A stretch of 8,357 nt of DNA from the NCBI GenBank assembly GCA_046462535.1, contig JBKGVF010000004.1, positions 1 through 8,357 on the forward strand. The letters are read 5' to 3'. The position numbers and the translations under genes are program-made. A model generated the notes under the pieces. That model was given only the letters and a program-made list of their open reading frames with translations, ran no database searches and was not told the origin of the DNA. The DNA comes from JAAZCI01 sp046462535. GTDB taxonomy: Bacteria > Pseudomonadota > Gammaproteobacteria > Cardiobacteriales > Wohlfahrtiimonadaceae. Positions 5,748-8,357 of the stretch are shown one piece after another; position 1 is the first letter of the stretch; each line of letters starts with the position of its first letter.

Positions 5748-8357
5748 TTAGAACTCATGCTTAATCCCGATAGAGAGCTTCGTATCACGGTAGCTCTTAC
5801 GACCTTGTGCATGGGAGATCTCTCCCCACATGGCGGTATCACTATTAAGATGACCATTGACCCCAACTTTTACCTGACCTAAGTTGCGGCTACCACTCAT
5901 CTCATAGGTGCGGCCACCATCATAACGAACACCAAAGGGCTTCGTATTGTGGAAATAGTTGAGCTCAGCATAAGGATTTAATGAGCCATCGGGCTGATAG
6001 TTCCCCATAAAGCGCGCCCCTAAGCGGATTTGAACATTATCCTTAGTGGCATCCACACGGAACCCATCGCGACCGGTGTGGCTATCTTGCTTGACACCCA
6101 TCCAAGTGATCTGCCCTTGTGGCTGAATGTAGAGGTTTTCTGTCGCTTGGAAGAGCTTACCTGCTTCAAGTGAAGCAACAAATCCTTTATTTTTGTAACG
6201 CTCCTCTCGGTGTGGATTGGCGACAAACTCATTCTTCACCTTGCTACTCATATGAACATACTGAATCCACCCATCAAGGTAGAAATCTTCTACCGATCCG
6301 TAAGTAGCGTAGACCCCTAGCGCATAACCATTGCCTCGCCCTTTAGAGGTGTAGGAGCGGCCATTAGCGCCATGCTCGGTAATCTTGCTCTTGGTATGTC
6401 CGTACGCCCCCATTACACCCACAACAAAGGGATGCTCGGCGTGGCGGAAGAGATCACCCCCTAACTGAATGACGTAGTGATCATAATCTACTTTGGCACT
6501 ATCACCACCGGCATACTTAAACTTACCAAAATGGCCATCGATCCGCCCCCACAGCTGCTTAGCGGTATCGAAGTAGCGACGATCATGAATCTTATGATTG
6601 AACATCGTATTGGCCGCATACTGATTAGCTAAATAGCTTCCTGTCTGTGGGTTGAGAAGATTATTGCCACTACCGCCTGGTTGATTAGGAATCGTGCCCC
6701 CTCCGCTCCCTCCTGGTTGGTTTGGGTCACTCTTCTTCACCGATTGTAGATGCCATTGCCCATCCGCCCCATTTAAGTCGTAGATATACTCCCCTGCTGA
6801 GACTCCATCCCCCTCTAAGGTGAAGAAGCCTGCATCTTTATTACTGGAGTTCTCTGCATCGATAAGGAGAATCCCCTCATCGGTCTGATCCCCTACCCCT
6901 TTGATATTCTCAACATGAACTTTTGAGCCAGTCCCAACGAGATTACCTCCAATGACTAATTTATCGGTGGGAGAGTCATCTTTTGCATAATTCCCTGCAA
7001 AGTGGAGGTTGGAACCATTATTGGCAATATAATCCCCCTCAACCGTTAGGGTGCCAAACGCCTCGCTATCGGGGTTTGGACCATTCCCATTTTGACGATC
7101 CGCCGCTGCGCCGATATAGAGATGGCTATTATTCTCTAAATTCCCTTCGATCTTCGTATTGCCCGGTGCATAGAGACTTCCTTGCTTATTGATTGTGGTC
7201 GTCCCTTTACCGGTAATGCCATCATTATTAAGGGTAAGTGAGCCACCAACATCGATAATAAGTTTGCCATCACTCCCACTGCCCGTATGGAGCGTAGATC
7301 CTTTATCGGCGATCAGATCACCCTCTTTGATAATCTGCTCTTTATCATTAAGATCGAGCGTTGCTCCCTCTTTAATGGTTAAGTTAGAGGCGTTTCCTAA
7401 GGTATTATTATCCCCGAGCTGAACCGTTCCATTGGATATTTGGCTCTCCCCTTTAAAGTCGTTGCTGGGGTTGTTTAGGATAAGGGGTTGGTCACCACCT
7501 GCTAAATCAAAGCCCCCCTCGCCGGTGAGTTTGATATTAACGTCACTATTCCTATCACTTGGTTTAAGGGCAATCTGCTTTCCTTCGTTAGCGCTGAGGG
7601 CCGAAATACCGCTCGCAACACCAATATTTTGCTTATTAACTGATGCGGCTGTACTTCCTAACACCTCACCGATGACCGCACCATCTTGCTCATAATCGGC
7701 AATTTTGGTGCTCGCAAAGTTTCCTTTATTAAAGTACTCCTCTGTTGAGTCATACTTTTTCGACATATCAACAGTGATATTCTGCGCATCTTTACTCTTG
7801 CCGAGCGTCATAGTTGCGCCATCTTCTACAGTAATCTCTTTAGTAGAATCCACTAAAATTGCGGAGGTTACCTTTTGTTGATCAAGGATATTTTTTTGCT
7901 GATCATAATTAGCGCCATTGTTAGGCATCTCATCCCAGATGATTTTATTGCCATCCCCTTTAATGGTTAAGCCTTTGTCGCCGTCAATGTTGAGAGGAGC
8001 TGCGTTCCAGTTGTCTGGAGCATTTGCTTTTCCAGTGAGCTGAATCGCTCCGCCATCGAGCGTAAGGTTATCTAAACGGCCACCATTTTCAGCATCATGA
8101 ATAACGGTGCCTGCAGCTTTGACGATAAAGTTGGCTGTACTTGCCTTGTTCCCTTCTGCGGTTTTTATCTTACCTTGCTCTAAGATAAAGTTTGCATTAT
8201 CAGCAAACTCAACCTCATCTCCAGTAAAAGAGAATTCGTTATCTGCAGAGGTAAGCTTCGTTGCAAAAGTTGCGCCATCCTGAACTTCTACGTTATGGGC
8301 AAAGGTATTGTCAGAGCCTGTGTAGCGGTATGTTCCCGCGTTACTTGTAGCATTGGA
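5748..8357 (-). CDS. AIDA/pertactin-type autotransporter (type Va), C-terminal 869 residues; 5' end off the right edge
   Basis: Autotransporters move an N-terminal passenger to the cell surface through their own C-terminal beta-barrel. The frame is open without a stop from 8357 to the TAA at 5750-5748, so the visible part is 869 residues and lacks the signal peptide and true start. Residues 1 to about 505 are a Gly/Asn/Asp-rich passenger with repeated strand-turn units such as ASNLTIKEGATLDLND, typical of a beta-helix. Residues about 508-540 (FFTLEGDGVSAGEYIYDL through QWHLQS) match the junction or autochaperone segment. A PGGSG-rich linker (about 544-564) is followed by a helix-forming NPQTGSYLANQYAANTMF (569-586), which spans the pore, and an approximately 270-residue barrel starting QLWGRIDGHFG and ending in KHEF with the terminal Phe needed for outer-membrane assembly. 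The passenger shows no recognisable protease triad, so an adhesin-like role is inferred. The barrel appears intact. Confidence 0.95.
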   Translation of the reverse strand, partial: SNATSNAGTYRYTGSDNTFAHNVEVQDGATFATKLTSADNEFSFTGDEVEFADNANFILEQGKIKTAEGNKASTANFIVKAAGTVIHDAENGGRLDNLTLDGGAIQLTGKANAPDNWNAAPLNIDGDKGLTIKGDGNKIIWDEMPNNGANYDQQKNILDQQKVTSAILVDSTKEITVEDGATMTLGKSKDAQNITVDMSKKYDSTEEYFNKGNFASTKIADYEQDGAVIGEVLGSTAASVNKQNIGVASGISALSANEGKQIALKPSDRNSDVNIKLTGEGGFDLAGGDQPLILNNPSNDFKGESQISNGTVQLGDNNTLGNASNLTIKEGATLDLNDKEQIIKEGDLIADKGSTLHTGSGSDGKLIIDVGGSLTLNNDGITGKGTTTINKQGSLYAPGNTKIEGNLENNSHLYIGAAADRQNGNGPNPDSEAFGTLTVEGDYIANNGSNLHFAGNYAKDDSPTDKLVIGGNLVGTGSKVHVENIKGVGDQTDEGILLIDAENSSNKDAGFFTLEGDGVSAGEYIYDLNGADGQWHLQSVKKSDPNQPGGSGGGTIPNQPGGSGNNLLNPQTGSYLANQYAANTMFNHKIHDRRYFDTAKQLWGRIDGHFGKFKYAGGDSAKVDYDHYVIQLGGDLFRHAEHPFVVGVMGAYGHTKSKITEHGANGRSYTSKGRGNGYALGVYATYGSVEDFYLDGWIQYVHMSSKVKNEFVANPHREERYKNKGFVASLEAGKLFQATENLYIQPQGQITWMGVKQDSHTGRDGFRVDATKDNVQIRLGARFMGNYQPDGSLNPYAELNYFHNTKPFGVRYDGGRTYEMSGSRNLGQVKVGVNGHLNSDTAMWGEISHAQGRKSYRDTKLSIGIKHEF
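6666..6722. repeat. Imperfect repeat coding the autotransporter linker
   Basis: Two copies of a segment coding NQPGGSG (6722-6702 and 6686-6666 on the minus strand) lie 36 bp apart, matching at 14 of 18 compared bases. They make a flexible Pro/Gly/Ser hinge between the passenger junction and the pore helix. In-frame copy changes would alter the linker length without breaking the barrel. Confidence 0.65.

Noticed and set aside
7189..7695. Plus-strand frames with hydrophobic-looking products opposite the autotransporter
   Set aside because: Leu/Ser/Pro-rich antisense readings of repetitive Gly/Asn/Asp codons; no ribosome binding sites.
1..8357. CRISPR array, insertion sequence or transposase
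   Set aside because: No regularly spaced repeats and no transposase-like protein in any frame.

Overview
The window comes from a Gram-negative, probably gammaproteobacterial, genome. The evidence is an AIDA/pertactin-type autotransporter ending in the C-terminal Phe of outer-membrane barrels, an LTAC lipobox lipoprotein, and a secreted two-domain protein with a Sec signal peptide. The genus cannot be fixed from the sequence alone. Coding DNA is of middling GC. The central intergenic region, the small lipoprotein gene and the two target-recognition segments of hsdS are visibly AT-richer.

Layout from left to right. (1) Positions 1-4040, minus strand: a type I restriction-modification operon in the order hsdM - hsdS - hsdR. 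hsdM and hsdS overlap by one base (TAATG). hsdS and hsdR are 2 nt apart, and only the first 80 codons of hsdR are inside the window. A candidate promoter and small hairpins lie just upstream of hsdM. (2) Positions 4207-5059, minus strand: a secreted protein gene with a strong intrinsic terminator, which insulates it from the R-M operon. The first domain resembles the IrmA family and the second is an unrecognised small domain that is probably beta-rich. (3) Positions 5060-5429: an AT-rich divergent intergenic region with a perfect 12-bp inverted repeat, a 15-bp palindrome and a half-site direct repeat, so it is a likely regulatory region. (4) Positions 5430-5642, plus strand: a 70-aa lipoprotein resembling the EexN entry-exclusion family. 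(5) Positions 5688-5717: a hairpin serving as a shared terminator between convergent genes. (6) Positions 5748-8357, minus strand: a large autotransporter adhesin-like gene whose 5' end lies beyond the right edge.

How the genes may work together: HsdM and HsdS form the modification enzyme, and with HsdR the restriction enzyme, which degrades unmodified incoming DNA. The EexN-like lipoprotein, if it works like plasmid EexN, would act at the cell envelope against conjugative entry. The autotransporter and the IrmA-like protein are envelope or secreted factors. Nothing in the sequence shows that these form one functional system; the mix looks like an accessory region of surface and defence genes.

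The most noteworthy point is a C8 homopolymer (with a C4 run one base away) inside hsdS, at the junction between the first target-recognition domain and the central conserved helix. Gain or loss of one base there would cut HsdS to about 194-203 residues. That is the arrangement expected for a phase-variable type I system.
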